A stretch of DNA of 64,000 bases from Amylostereum areolatum. Its lineage: Eukaryota > Basidiomycota > Agaricomycetes > Russulales > Stereaceae. This document shows positions 1 to 12,207 of this stretch, piece after piece. Location of the stretch: the NCBI GenBank assembly GCA_012932865.1, contig SAXG01000012.1:744001-808000 (forward strand), written 5' to 3'. The notes below the pieces were generated by a model that saw nothing but the letters and a program-made list of their open reading frames with translations, was not told the DNA's origin and did no database searches. Each line of letters begins with the position of its first letter. Within the stretch, counting starts at the first letter, position 1. The translations under genes and the position numbers were made by a program.

Positions 1-2946
1 CTCCACCAGTACCCGGCGATTGAGGGACATTGCAGGGATGAAATCGCGATTAATGCGGCATGTCTTGTGGAATCTTCGATATTATCGTTGCTTCGATGTC
101 GACAAGGAGGGATTAAAGAATAGGGTTTCAGATATGCGGTCTATGAGGGGGGATGGCTGGTGGAAAAGGAGGTGCGATCGATCCTCGGTGACATCCTGGA
201 CGAAGAACATTGCCATCCGCCCCGGTCCATCTTCTACGGTCAAGAAACGCTGAGCGCTGAGGCCTGAGGCCTTGTGGGCGAGATCGGCTGCAGCATGGCT
301 GGGCGGGCACAGGCGGACACGCGACAAAGGCGTGCGCTATCCAGAGTCTTATTGTGAGCAACGAGTTCCCGCGGCCGCCGCCCGATGAGACCGAGAACGA
401 TGTTACATGGCGTCCGCGTAATTGTAGATGTCGAAAGAAGAGGCTGTGTGGATGAGTCCGATGAGGGGCGTGGGGGAATTGGCGGAAGGAAAGGACGGAT
501 GGAAAGGGAAGATATGACCACGCGGCGATATCGAGATGTTATTAGAGTTCATCCAGGTGGAAATACCGCCTCACGGCGTCTGCCCGCGATTCTAGAAGGT
601 ATTGTAACTGCTTTCACTTACATAGGATAGTGCGCCCTTGCATAAGTCCAACTGAGATAGCACAGACACTTGCGAACGCCGGGGAGAGTTACTCGGTCCC
701 AGCGTGTGTCCTCTGCGGCAAGGTTCCCCGCCGTTGGCAGAATCGCCGGAGTGCGCTCGGGTCCGTAAGAACAAGTATATAACCGACGTGGACCACCGAA
801 CGCGTACGTCCGGGATGCTTGGCTCCGGAAGAAAGCGTTGAAGTTTGAATCTGTAGGATAAAGCAAGGCGGCAGTGAGCCTGAGACCGGATGAAAGAGGC
901 GTGTACAACATGCACGGCGCTGTAATGATTAGTACTGGTTGGGAAGGACAAAGGCAAAGGTGGGCACGAGGAAAACTTGACGATAACGCGCCCCAGAAGC
1001 CGACCTACAGAGAGGGAGCCTAGCGCTACCCTTCGCGCCCTTCGGTTTAACCTTGCTTGACGTGGAGTAGCACATCTAGCGAGCTCTATTCAACTCGCTC
1101 TGAAGCTACCATTGCAGGAGGGTCAGCACTGTATCTTGGAACATAGAGCTGAAGGGGCCGAAGTGTCGTACGGGTCTGTGTCGGATTTCATCTAGATAGG
1201 TTCAACGCAGAGGTGGATGACGATACCGGATGAAGATTGAGCGCTGAGCACTGTGTACTGAGTACCGAGTGGGCACCCCACTCCGCGGGAGGACACTACT
1301 GAATAGCCGAGCAATCGTAAAGATCCTTCTGTCCAGATGTTCGTTCGTGCGTGACTGAGCCAATAGTACGAGAAGTCCTTAGGTCCACTGCGTACGCAAC
1401 TAGATTAAAATAAAGCGTCTCTGTTAGCTTTGGCGATTAAGGATGTGTACAAACCGCCGGGAAGTTGCCTCCGATACCCATTCTGAAGCGTGTAAGGATG
1501 ACTTGCGGTCGAAGCATCAGCATCGCCGCTGGAATTGTCAGGCGAGCACCAATGAGTATGATGGAAAGGAAGAAGGCGGGTTGTTGGTCGAAAAGTGGAC
1601 GGAGGACTCCGACGTCGACGATGAAAGCGGATCGAAAGCGGAGGCGCGCCGCACGCTGCCGCACTCAGAGGCTCGCCTGGCGGTCCGAGTCCTTCATCTC
1701 CCAAATCATGCTGGAAAACCGGACTCACCTGCGATGGCCCTCAGCGCTCAGCATCCGACTACCCAGGACTACCCTGTGGATTATGTAGGCACCATCTTGC
1801 TAGACCCTCGCGATCAGGTCATCTCATAACACCGAAAGACCCTGGTCACTGTCGTTCGCTGTGCTGACCTCCGTGGTATTTTCCGATGCACGGTGTCATC
1901 GCACAGGATGCTGCCTTGTACGTGTCTTATCCTCGCCATCTTCCCTGTGGAACGTCCTACCCTGCTTTGTGCTCGTTCAGGCGCAGAGCTTCACATGGGT
2001 GCTTCGCCATGTACTCGTGATGCCCGAACACCACGGTTGTCGTGCCGTACTTCGCCTTACACATACGTGCGCTCTTTCTTTATTATCTCGGCAACCAGAC
2101 AGATTGGCAGCGGAGACGTACACCAAAGGAACGACTGACCCCGAGGATGGACGAATGGCCAATGGGTGCGCGAGACTGAACTTTCTTCAGACATTCGGAG
2201 CGCCTTTCCAGAACTTGGATCGCTCACGTCCACCGGCTCATGACTTTAATTAACGGCAGGCCCCCCGTTCCGCTGCAGCGAGCGCCGAATGCAGTGGTAT
2301 TGTTATTATGGGAATACTTAGGACGTGGGTAGGCCTGGGTAGCCTCGGAGAATACAGTCTGTAATAGACTGTCGGTGGTAGAGAACGATGAGGTGGGTGT
2401 TAGGCCAAGTGGTCGCAAGCGGACATATTTTTGTAACTGTAAGATCAGATGATGGCCCGGGGGGAGAGGACAGGACCGGCCGGGGACGGAGGATGTCGGG
2501 GACGAAAGAGCCGAAGCCTGAGGCCTGAGGCCTGAAGGCCTGAAGGGAGGAAGAGATAATAAATAAAATAATAAAATAAAGGAGGAGGAAGGTTGCTCAG
2601 GTTCGCGTTCGCATCCGTTCTCCAGCTTGTTCCATTCGCCTCTTGCCTCGACTGCCTCACGACCTTGCACGACCCCGCACGACGTCCCCCTCCGCTTTTT
2701 ATCCTTCTCTCTTCCTGCCCCTCTCTCCACCCACTAACGAACGTTCTCCTTTCCTCGCCTCGCCCTCTCCCAAAGGTACTTCCCCTCCGCCTCCGACTCC
2801 TTCTCCGTGGCCACAGCCTTCTCACTCAACCTCCCCGGCCGCAGACATCCCCTTCTATTCCTTCTCTCTTTCCCCTCCCGAATAAGGTACCTCGACCTTC
2901 GCCCATCTCCTCCCATTTTCCTCACCTCCTCCTCGTCCGATCAGAT
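1..2946. other. Stretch without a recognised gene
   Basis: I found no coherent set of exons with recognisable protein content on either strand. Open frames here are short, low in conserved motifs and overlap each other. Two places, near 253-275 and near 2514-2545, carry short tandem copies of a GGCCTGA unit. From about 2600 to 2940 the + strand becomes strongly pyrimidine-rich, which is the usual look of a leader or promoter region and fits the Ras gene that starts at 2947. Confidence 0.5.
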
Positions 2947-3834
2947 ATGGACAGCTGGAGAGTAGCCGTCTTGGGCGACGGTGGTGTCGGAAAGACAGCT
3001 TTGGCTGTCCAGGTGCGCTCTTTCCTTCTCCTCTTCCCTCTCCAGGTCGCCCTGATTTCGCCTCTCCGCAGTTCACGCTCAACTGCTTCGTCGGTGGGCA
3101 TCGCCTCCTTATCCCTCTCTCCAACAGATCTCCTGACATGTCCGCATCTCTCGTGCGATCATCTAGAGGTGGGCACCCCCTCGCCTTCGTCGCCTCCTTC
3201 GCCCCTCATCTCGCTCCCCTCCCCAGACCTACGATCCTACAATAGAGGACGCATATAGAAAGCAACTAGTCGTCGACAACCGCATGTGTTTTGTAGAAGT
3301 TATTGATACCGCAGGTCAAGGTGTGCACTCTCCCTCCCCGACGATCTTCACCACAACGACTGATGTCTGATACCAGAGGAGTATGCGACGCTGCGCGACC
3401 AGTGGGTTCGGTACGTCGCCCTATCGTTGCACGTCCGTCTCGCTTTGATCAATAATCCTCACACCCTCAGTGAGGGTCAAGGCTTTATTCTCGTCTACTC
3501 CATCGCATCACGAGCAACGTTCGAACGTCTGGAAGTCTTCCGACAGTCCATGATGCGGGTCAAGCGCCAAAAGCCAATATTCATGCTCGTGGGCAACAAG
3601 GCGGACAAGTATAACGAACGAGAGGTGTCACGAGACGAGGGTCAGGCGATGGCACGAGCGTTTGGATGCGAATTCATGGAGACCAGTGCGAAGACGGCAC
3701 AAAATGTCGAACGCTTATTCACCAACCTCGTTCGCATGCTACGACAGACGAAGCAAACAGATCAAGGCGGGCCGCCGCCCACAACGAGCCAGACGAAGCC
3801 ACGGGGGCCAGGGAAGAGATGTATTATCATGTAG
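2947..3834 (+). CDS. ras: Ras-family small GTPase with farnesylation tail
   Basis: Membrane-anchored GTP switch of the Ras family. Exons are 2947-3012, 3072-3093, probably 3167-3168, 3227-3320, 3377-3410 and 3471-3834, giving 582 bases and 193 residues. Motifs in order are the P-loop GDGGVGKT (residues 10-17), switch I YDPTIED, DTAGQEEY of switch II, the NKAD guanine-binding motif, the ETSAK motif and a C-terminal CIIM CAAX box, which predicts prenylation, most likely farnesyl because of the final Met. The sequence is close to the Ras2/Rap-like type common in mushrooms. The third exon is the odd part: the switch I glutamate codon is only recovered if a 2-base exon AG is spliced between two introns that both start GTGGGC. 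A 41-base exon ending at the same donor also keeps frame but puts 13 foreign residues into switch I. Family assignment is firm; the microexon is inference. Confidence 0.93.
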
Positions 3835-4248
3835 GGTATGGTTTGCTGTATCTGCTGGACTTCTAGACTCGAGTCCCCTTTCGCCCCCTCCCTTTTACCT
3901 CCGCTTGATGATACCACTCCCTTTCCACATTCTCCCCATCCTCGGTCACCATGCAAGTGCTGGGATGTCTTTATCGCCGGGTTTCCTATGCCTGCTTTCT
4001 TTCCTTCTCCCGCGTCGCCCCTTCTACCTGCCTCTAACTCACGGTATTGAACATTTCCCCCTCATCTGTGAAGTGTACGCACGAAGACGAATACAGTATC
4101 ATCTGCATCTCATACTCATCTTGACCCCGTACAGTACGATGTCTACGCTTCGGAATCCATAACGATAGGAGGATGGCAAGGTGGGTATGTATAAAGTATG
4201 TAATGTATCAATGATATACCAGGCCCGTATCATCTGTCCAGAACGGTT

Positions 4249-4993
4249 CTAGGTATTATGCCAAAGCAGGGTCCTCAGGTTGTTCCAGGTTTCGCTGGAT
4301 ACATACAGGTACTGCATGCTCGATGCGAGACCCGGCTGGATCGTCTCCCTACGATTTTGGAACAGCCACATAACCAGACCCCACGAGACGGCGGCGAACG
4401 CGGAGAAATAGCGTGAATCTGGAGGGACGGGCTTCACGGTCGACGGAGACGGGGTGGACAGGGAATACGGCGATCCAGCGCGCGGGATAAACGATGCAAC
4501 AACACGCGAACAGATGTAGAGCACAATCTAAAAGGTAGCGGAGCGAGGATAGTCAACGCGAAGGCAAACAAAACCACTAGGAGGAGACACACCTGCTCGT
4601 TGATAGCGTTACGCTCCCCGAACACGATATACCCTCCAAGGAGACCCGCGATGAAGGTGTCAGCGACGCGTTCCTTTCCAGCGTTGAGTCTCTTCTGAAT
4701 GAGAAGGAAGACCTTGTACAGCGTCACGAATTTCGCGAGGTTCGTTGCGTGTTGTTTCGTGGCTCTGAAGATGACCTTCAGGCGTGACTGCCAGCTGTCG
4801 AGACAAATGGTGAGAAGTGACACCAAGACTAGAAAATGGCCACTCACTCTCCTCGCCCGAACAGAATGGCCATGATGAGGGCATGGGGGAATCTGACCTT
4901 GACCCCGTAGACGAAGCCATTCCTGGCACCCTTCAGAATCGCCAGGTAATCATGGTACTGAGGGTTTGCGAGAATTTCGTCGATGCCGGCCAT
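4249..4993 (-). CDS. PXMP4: Peroxisomal membrane protein 4 (PXMP4/PMP24, Tim17-like family)
   Basis: Integral membrane protein of the peroxisome, of unknown transport role, distantly related to the Tim17/22/23 group. Three exons (4993-4848, 4794-4593, 4527-4249) sum to 627 bases, 208 residues, close to the roughly 210 usual for the family. The first exon carries the typical start around NPQYHDYLAILKGARNG and YGVKVRFPHALIM; the second carries TNLAKFVTLYKV and the glycine-rich AGLLGGYIVFGE; the third carries the last hydrophobic segments with YFSAFAAVSWGLVMWLF. Donors and acceptors are all GT-AG. It lies tail to tail with the Ras gene and in tandem with the chromodomain gene upstream of it. Assignment rests on remembered family motifs, not a search. 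Confidence 0.85.
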
Positions 4994-5198
4994 GATAGTA
5001 GGTGATGGAACGCAAGGCTGGTGCAAGCAGCCAAGCTGCGACGAACGCAGGTGCAAGCCGGTCGCGGTAATCACATGCAGTGCCCCGCGTCCTACCTCAA
5101 CCAAGGTCCAAGACGCGTGCAAATGTTCCGACAGTGAATCGTGTACACAACAGGGTTTGAATGGGGACAAGTACGTGTTATACATAAACTAAACTAAG

Positions 5199-8100
5199 TC
5201 ACTGGTCGGAAAGGCTAGGCATCCTGGAGGGAGCGATATAATCGTCATTAAATTTGAATTCTGCCAGGGTCATCCACTCGAACTGGATCAAGTCAACACC
5301 AAAGCAAGGACAACTGGGAAAGCCACGTACCCCATCGCGTGCTGGAGGTTGAGTATCACCATCCCCGGTGAGGACAACATACCGACGATAGCTTTCTATG
5401 ATCGACTGTTGTACCTGCAAGGACGACATGGTCGAGGAGAGCTCTTCAAGCATAGCGACGCGAGATTGAGCCTCGTTTCTGAGATAGCCCTGGGCATCGA
5501 AATGCTGCAGACAAGCAGACAGTGTATCACGCTGATTCTTCCCATAGACCAATGCCCATTCCCAGGCGACCCACGCTTCGATTTTTTCTGCTGAAGCTCG
5601 ATTGACTGGAGCCTGACGGAGGAGAGAGATTTGCCCGCTTTTCAGCATGTCCAAAAGTTCATCTATCAGGGTATCCCCTCTGGAAAACAGTGAATCGACA
5701 TTGAAGGCCACCAATACAAGATATGCCACTCACCGATCATATGCCGCCAAAGGATCAGGACCGCAAAAATCCCTCAATACCGAGGCCAGAACAGACGGCG
5801 TGATGTAGCACGCCCATAGTGGATGCTCGTGTAGAAGGGTGATTAGCTTACAGGCCTCATAGATATGTTCTTGCAAGACGCTCGCAGAAAAGGTGACGAT
5901 ACCACCTGTGAAATGTCGTTACTACCTTATAACGGAAAAGACTGAATGATACTGACTGACCTAATGGAAATATCTCGCGATGTCCCCACCGCTCCGGTGG
6001 CACACTGGGGTGGGTCCCGTACGTGTAAAATCGGATGCTTGCGTAGTCTCGGCGACGATCCACCAGACTTGGGAGTCTGTGCAAAGTCCTGACGGAGCCG
6101 ACGTGCACGAACACCACACGAGGGATGGTGGGTTTACTATCCACGACGACGGCTCTGCATTTCCGCAAGATGGACCGGAGGGCTTTCGTTTCGAATCCTT
6201 CCACATTTGGTGTACCGTCGCTTGGGATGTGCCAGATGTCGCAGGGATGATCTGGCCCAGAAATGTAGTCGTGAACAGATTTGGGGAGATCCAGGAAGCG
6301 CAAGGCCCGGTGATATGCTGGCGCAAAGCGAACACTATGATGCCGGTCTGAGAATGTGACCGATGGAGGGGAAGGTGAAGGTAACTGTAACAATCCACGG
6401 TCGATGCTGCTCCGAGTAGTCCTATTTTTTCGCGCCTTTTCCCCGGTCACCGCCCAAGGAATGAGAACAGCGACAAATGGTCCCGATCGCTGAATTCCCT
6501 GGACTCGAAATTGCCTACACATCTCCTCCACGGACGATGGGAAGATTAGCAAGATGGCGAAGGAAGAACCATCTAACGATAGGGAAGTATAGGTCATCTG
6601 CACATGAGTAGACATTAAATAATCAGCCCTTTCGATATCAACAAAGACAGCACTTACTAGCCGCCTCGAAGCCATGTATTTTGCAAGTGCAGACAATGCA
6701 CCAGCATCTTTCTCATCCTGGTATCCGAGTTTGGCTACCTGAGCAGGTGGCAGGCACGCAGGGCGGAGTAGGTTGAGGGTTGACTGTGGAAGTAGCTTGG
6801 CAATGGTTAAGTTCCTTGGAGGTTCCTCCGTGGAAAAGAAGACACTGAAGCGAGCCGCACCCGGACGGGGTTCAGCGGGCTCTGTGAGAGATATATCGCA
6901 CACACGGTCTGTACGGTCCTTCGCGGTATTCATCATAAGCTCCCCAGACCATTTGAATTTCTTGACGAATCTGTGCACCTATGAGTGATTATCTGCAGGC
7001 AATTTCGCATTCTACACGTTCAACGCACCGAGGCAACCCCGGCTTGAGGTTCGATCGAGTCTGTGATGGTAGAAGATCCCTGTGAATTGGAGGAGGTAAG
7101 AGACAGCACGGATGGCGCAGGAGCTTTCCACGAACTTCACGGGAGGGGCCATGCTGATGTCCTATAAGTCGGACAATTATAATGGGATGAGTGATGCACG
7201 CTCACCTTTGTGGCATGACTCCGGCTAGAAAGGCATCCGCTTGCTGGGCACTACTTGAATGTAGACCTTGTCTGAAAGTGCTCATCTGTTGGTGGGAAGG
7301 GGCGGGAGTTTGAGGAAACCTACTTACCCCGCTCCTGGTTCACTCAAAGGGTCAATATTCATATCGAAGTCGTTTGTGGGTTCCAGTGTATCCAGTTCAG
7401 GAGCGGGTAACGACCCGGGAGGCTGGAATGCAGTAGATGGTGTAGCAGACGTAGAAGGGGGTGCCATGGATGGACCTGGCTGGGGAGGGGGTGGCGCAAA
7501 GAACCCAGTGGGTTTGCGTATCATACGGCCTGCTGCGGTATCAGTCGGTCCCCTCTTCAGGAGCATCTGTTTGGCTGGGATAGTGCTTCCGATTGTAAGT
7601 CTTGGGTCGTCGATCATTTGAACCTTCCGAGGGCCAGCGCCACCGGCAGGTTTGCGAGATGGCGGCGGCGGCGCAGGTTTTGGGGGGGACGAGGATCCAT
7701 CGAATAAAGAGTCCATGCTATGGGTAGATCGTGGACTGGAATTTGGATCGGGCGGATCGGGCTCCCTTTCCTTTCCTCCCTTCTAAGCTGTGAAAAAGAG
7801 ACATATCAAGGTAAAATAAATTCTCACCACTGGCGAAGGTGCTTTGGGCTCCGGGTTGGATGAAACCTGGCTAGATGTCTTGGTCACTTTCCGGGGAGGC
7901 TCGGACGACGATGCCTGGTTCAAAGTCATCTATCAAATCATCATGAGCGCACGAAGGGCAATCCACCTTCGATGACCCTGGTCGATTTCCTTCACCGCTT
8001 ATGACGTCGACTTTCCGCTTTATACCGCGGACCTTACGAGACGGATGGCGAGGAACGTCAAGATCATGGTCTGAGGTCTTCGAAGGATCATTAGTTTCTA

Positions 8101-9047
8101 GGGCCGGTGTTGTGGGCTTGGACGTTAGACTTGACAGTGGAGTGTCTTCGTCGCTCGTTTCGTCCTGGATGAATCCACGTGTAAAATAGGGTCAACTGAA
8201 GATATCGGAGATGCACGTACGTTGAGAGTTTCAACAAAGTTCTTGAGCTCCTTGTTCTTTTTCTTAACGGTCTTTTTCTCCTTCTTAATTTCACGTGCAG
8301 ACACCTGGCATACGAGCGTCAAACTGTTGATATGCTTTGCGGTTAGGATGAAGCCCCACCGAGAAACCATGGTGTTTCCTTCGCTTCCTGGTTTTTTCAT
8401 TCTCACTGTCAGAATCCGCTGCTTTGGCAGACCGCCGACGTTCCTTGACTTTGTTGTTCAAAATGTCATTGTCAACGCAGACCTGGACGCGTTAAAGACA
8501 GATATCTACCTATCCACGCATCCCCGGGTGCCACCACTGCGCCTGGAGGGTAGTCATCGTTGTCAGTACCAACTTCCTTCCAGAACCTGGATAGAAGTCC
8601 TTCGCATCCGCTTAAGATATTCTCTTCTGGCTCCCAGCTGTGAACGTAGGAATCCCAGAGAAGTCAGTATGGAACGAAGACAAGATAAGTCTTCCACTTA
8701 CGTATCATCTTCGGATTCAAACCCTTTCCACTGTTACGAAGCTGGAGCAATCCGGGAGCATCAAACTGAGCGGAGGAACATACCTTCACTCGGTATTCCT
8801 GATTGATCAAAGCACAACTGAGTTCTGTTATGAACAAGGTCGAAGATAGATTACTCACCCAGCCATCGGCATCTTCTGCAACTCTGGCTGAGGTTATGAC
8901 CTCTTCAGAGAATTTATCACGATCAGAACAATACTATACCAAGTGATAGAGTAACGCACCAACGACAAAGATTTGCTCCTCCTCAGACTCTTCCTCTGTT
9001 GTATCCTTCTTCTTTTCGGACTTGACTTTGGCGCGTTTCTTGCCCAT
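5199..9047 (-). CDS. Chromodomain protein with conserved C-terminal module
   Basis: Probable reader of methylated histone tails. The N-terminus is a lysine/glutamate-rich nuclear-type leader followed by a chromodomain built from five short exons: IFVVEVITSARV, then EYRVKWKGFE, DDTWEPEENI and CEGLLSRFW. The aromatic-cage positions are filled (F before VVEVI, W of VKW, F of KGF). A disordered proline/serine-rich middle, with a lysine-rich segment at about 8220-8310 and a proline-rich one at 7330-7770, leads to a C-terminal part of about 500 residues (6978-5199). That part starts at HRFVKKFKWSGEL and contains FSVFFSTEEPP, a hydrophobic FAILLIFPSS block and a helical tail. I recall this WSGEL-type block attached to chromodomains in other mushroom genomes but know no name or function for it. 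About 14-15 exons; junctions between 7330 and 6980 are the least certain. It is divergent from MTC1 across 214 bases. Confidence 0.75.
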
Positions 9048-9261
9048 TTCTCTTTAGCTGTATCGTGGGTAGATATTCGGCGACTTGGTCGACAGGTAGA
9101 TTGAGGTAGGACGAGAGCCACATCCATAATGATTGCGACCAATACATCATTGACAAGGATGCATTCGCGCATACGTAAGCCGGATTTCTCACGAGAGCTT
9201 TCTTCGTGCGACAACTACAAGCTGCATTGGTTGCAAGTAGAAGTACTGAACGGCAACAACG

Positions 9262-10707
9262 ATGGCTCACAAAGCGAAATCGAAACAGGAAGAAGCTCTA
9301 CAGTTTCTCGATGATCTAGACTCTTTGTCCCCAGAGCCCGCACCCTCCACTAGCCACTCCGTGACTGCCTCCGACTCGTCGTCGAAACCGGCTAACGCAG
9401 GTGAAGCAGCAGAGGTTCTCGCTTTCCTCGACGAGATAACGCAAAGGAGCTCCGAGCCAACTCGCATTACGCCGTCGCATATCGAGCGTCCGCTCTCCCG
9501 TGCTAGTACTCCCGGACCCATGAGGAAGAGCACCGAGAGGGTCAAAGTCGGCGCTCCTGCTTCGCTCACCGCATCGGGGTCACCGACCGTGAAGGGCCTG
9601 TCGCCGGCTGCCTCATATTCGAATATCGCATCATCTGCCAAAGCAGACGCACAGCCTGCAGATGCTCCTGTGAGCAGCTCTGGCGGATGGGGCTGGGGGA
9701 CCGTATGGTCCACCGCGTCCACGGCCTTGCAACAGGCGAAGTCCGTTGTAGACGAACAAGTCAAACACCTGCCCAAGCAAGACCAAGCCAAGAAATGGAG
9801 CGAGGGCATGCTAGAGTACGCTCGCAGTGCACAGCTGGATAAGTTAGGTGTGTGGTTGTCACGTTAGGAGCTAGGTCTGCGTTTAATGACTCGACAGGGC
9901 AAGATTTCAGGCGTGTCGGTCTGTCAACGCTAACCGACATACTCAACGCCGTGGCACCCTCAATTTCAGAGCACGAAGTCATACAAGTGTGGCTAAGTCA
10001 TGACATGGAAGGATACGAAGGGGTTGAGTCTCTGGTATATAATGCGCTTACGAGGGTAAGCTGGTTGCCTCTTCCTAATCACCGTTCAGAGCTACGTCTC
10101 ACCCCTCACAGATCCTGGAGCAAGTCGAAGGTGGCGATTTGATCGTGAATAAAGGCAACGAGTCCAAGATGAAGGACGCGTCCGATAAACCCTTGAAGCG
10201 CGACATGCATGCTGTTGAAGGCCTTGATGCTGCACTCAAACTCGCTCAAGTGAGTTGATCAAATCGATTCCTTTTCCTTCTCATCACAGAACCATACAGG
10301 CGAACGTCGAAGACCTGATCAAGAACAATCGCGCACCCGAGAAGACGACGCCTTCATCAGCTGAAAATCCGACGACGACGTCTTATGTCTATCTTCGTAT
10401 CCAGCCCCTTGTGTCGTCGCTCATTCTACCTGAACCGATGGCAATCGTATCCAAGAACCTTCAATTCGCTATCCATCTCGTGGATCCTAGCCATCAGCTT
10501 TCCCACACCACTGTCACCCAAAGCGTCCCCAGCAAGTGGCTCGATGTGTGGGATCAATACGACTGGGTGGAGGATCTCGTTGCAGAGGTTTTGAGGGTCG
10601 GGGTTGAAGTAGTCGGTCAAGAATATGTCGTCGCGAGAATGGGTTGGGTGAAGGAAGACCGTGTGGAGACTTCATCAGACACGGTACACGTCAAAGATAC
10701 CCAGTAA
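9262..10707 (+). CDS. MTC1: Maintenance of telomere capping protein 1 (MTC1-like)
   Basis: Fungal protein whose yeast homologue affects telomere capping and is found with endomembrane vesicles; the biochemical role is not settled. Four exons (9262-9847, 9898-10055, 10112-10249, 10300-10707) give 1,290 bases, 429 residues. Recognisable parts are the N-terminal EEALQFLDDLDSL and EVLAFLDEIT blocks, the GGWGWGTVWSTAS motif near residue 140 that typifies the family, the DILNAVAP block, and a C-terminal half with SYVYLRIQPL and QYDWVEDLVAEVL. The start at 9262 is chosen because the N-terminal block begins immediately after it. The gene ends 213 bases from the 3' end of the complex I gene, which runs in the opposite direction. 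Confidence 0.85.
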
Positions 10708-10919
10708 ATTCAATGAATTCTGTAGACCGATGTATAACTTCATGTATCATATGCGACGTGTCGGGAATCTGAATGACAGATCCCAGTTGAAATAGGTCCT
10801 GTCGGGCGCTTGTTTTTGCGCTTTCAGAGTCGGGCGAGCGGTGAGGAATGAAAGGAAACTGTGCTTCCTGCAAAAAAGTTGTGCGTTGTAGAGCATGGTA
10901 CTACGGACGACAAACAACT

Positions 10920-12074
10920 CTATTTCTTCTGAGGCTCTTCAGGCTTAGGAGGAGGGACAGGCTTGAAACCGTCCGGTTTCCTCGGTTCAACCCCATCGCC
11001 AACTTGTTCCCAAGGGGAGAGAGATTCAAAGTTCCTTAATAGAATGCCAACGTCAACGTCACGACTTAGAGCAACGAAAAATTTGTATTACCGGAAGGCT
11101 TGGGTGAGTTGTAGAGGCTCGTACACAACACGCTTCTTTTCCTCGTCATACCGCACCTCCGTGTAGCCCTGAGATGGATGTATCTATTATGGTCTGCGGC
11201 AGGATGCAAAAGGAGGTGTTACTCACAGTGAGAGGGAAATCTTTGCGCAAGGGATGACCCTCGAAGCCTACGAGATAAGGAGTGTGAGAGTAGATACCTT
11301 GATTATCCGCCGATACTCACCGTAGTCTGTCAGGATACGGCGCCTGACATGAAGGTAAAACAGTGAGGACACAGCTGTCGAATTCGAACCCATACGCACA
11401 AGTCAGGATGATTCTCGAAAAATATGCCGAACAAGTCCCAAGCTTCCCGTTCGTACCTAGGATGACAGTGACTATCAGGCTCGGGGCCGATAAGAAAGCA
11501 AAAGGGTACACACCAGTCGGCGCCGCGAAAAACGGGGACAGCACTAGGGACGGGGTCTGCCTCTCCAGCGTAAGTTTTGACCCGGATTCGTCCACCGTAT
11601 CTGACACTCAGCAGATGGTACACGACCTCGAACCTCTTCTCTTTCTCTGGAAAGTCAACCCCACTGACGTCCATCAGTGCTTTGAACTGACACTGTCCAT
11701 GGTCACGAAGGAACGTAAGGACAGGAACGACGCCAGACGGCGAGATGTATAGAGTCAGTTCGTCCTTTAGCACGGAGAACTGCTGGATAAATTTCGGGAG
11801 GCATTGTATGAGGTAGGAGCCATAGTCATGAAGTTGTTCTGTAGTGGCCGCATACTTGACAACGGTGGGATTGGGTGACGTCGCTTCAGTAAACGGAGAA
11901 GCGGACGCTGCTGGGGCGTATTGAGTGCCGGATCGACCAGAGGAAATTCTACTAACCTTGTGTGGCCTGGGAAGAGTGTATACTACGGAGAACCTGTAAT
12001 GCTGCGCGGTTAGATACGCGTAAAGCCGCGTTCTTGAGCAGCTTGCCGTGCCGGGCAGCGATACGGAGAGACAT
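10920..12074 (-). CDS. NADH:ubiquinone oxidoreductase 30 kDa subunit (NDUFS3/NuoC type)
   Basis: Core subunit of the peripheral arm of mitochondrial complex I. Seven exons (12074-11957, 11910-11514, 11456-11400, 11343-11321, 11267-11227, 11168-11092, 11034-10920) total 828 bases, 275 residues. The N-terminus [18 protein letters not shown] is a typical mitochondrial presequence. The body shows the family landmarks: [31 protein letters not shown], and the signature [20 protein letters not shown] assembled across three exons, then [15 protein letters not shown] and the proline-rich end. The fourth exon is only 23 bases. It shares a 133-base divergent promoter region with the splicing factor gene at 12208. 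Assignment is secure. Confidence 0.95.
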
Positions 12075-12207
12075 GGTGTGTGGTCACCGTGCACGTCCGC
12101 GAGCGCGAGTCCGTTGCCTGGAAATCAAACTCCGACCCCATCCGGCGAAGGTTCACATGACCTGCCAGTGCGCGTCGATCGCGTCCTCCGACCTCGATTC
12201 TTCTTCA
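12075..12207. promoter_or_regulatory. Short divergent promoter region
   Basis: Only 133 bases separate the start codons of the complex I subunit gene (-) and the SPF27 gene (+). Both transcription start regions and 5' leaders must fit here, so the two genes probably share promoter elements. I see no clear TATA box; the segment has several CG-containing words. This is inferred from spacing alone. Confidence 0.5.

Noticed and set aside
1437..1728. Hydrophobic - strand frames that resemble receptor helices
   Set aside because: The frame is short, no neighbouring exon continues it, and no receptor motif was found.
3128..3168. A 41-base third exon of the Ras gene
   Set aside because: It keeps frame but inserts 13 residues into switch I, which is invariant in the family; the 2-base exon fits better, though it remains to be tested.
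9267..9809. A 180-codon - strand frame opposite MTC1 exon 1
   Set aside because: Shadow frame; the + strand has the MTC1 motifs and spliced continuation.
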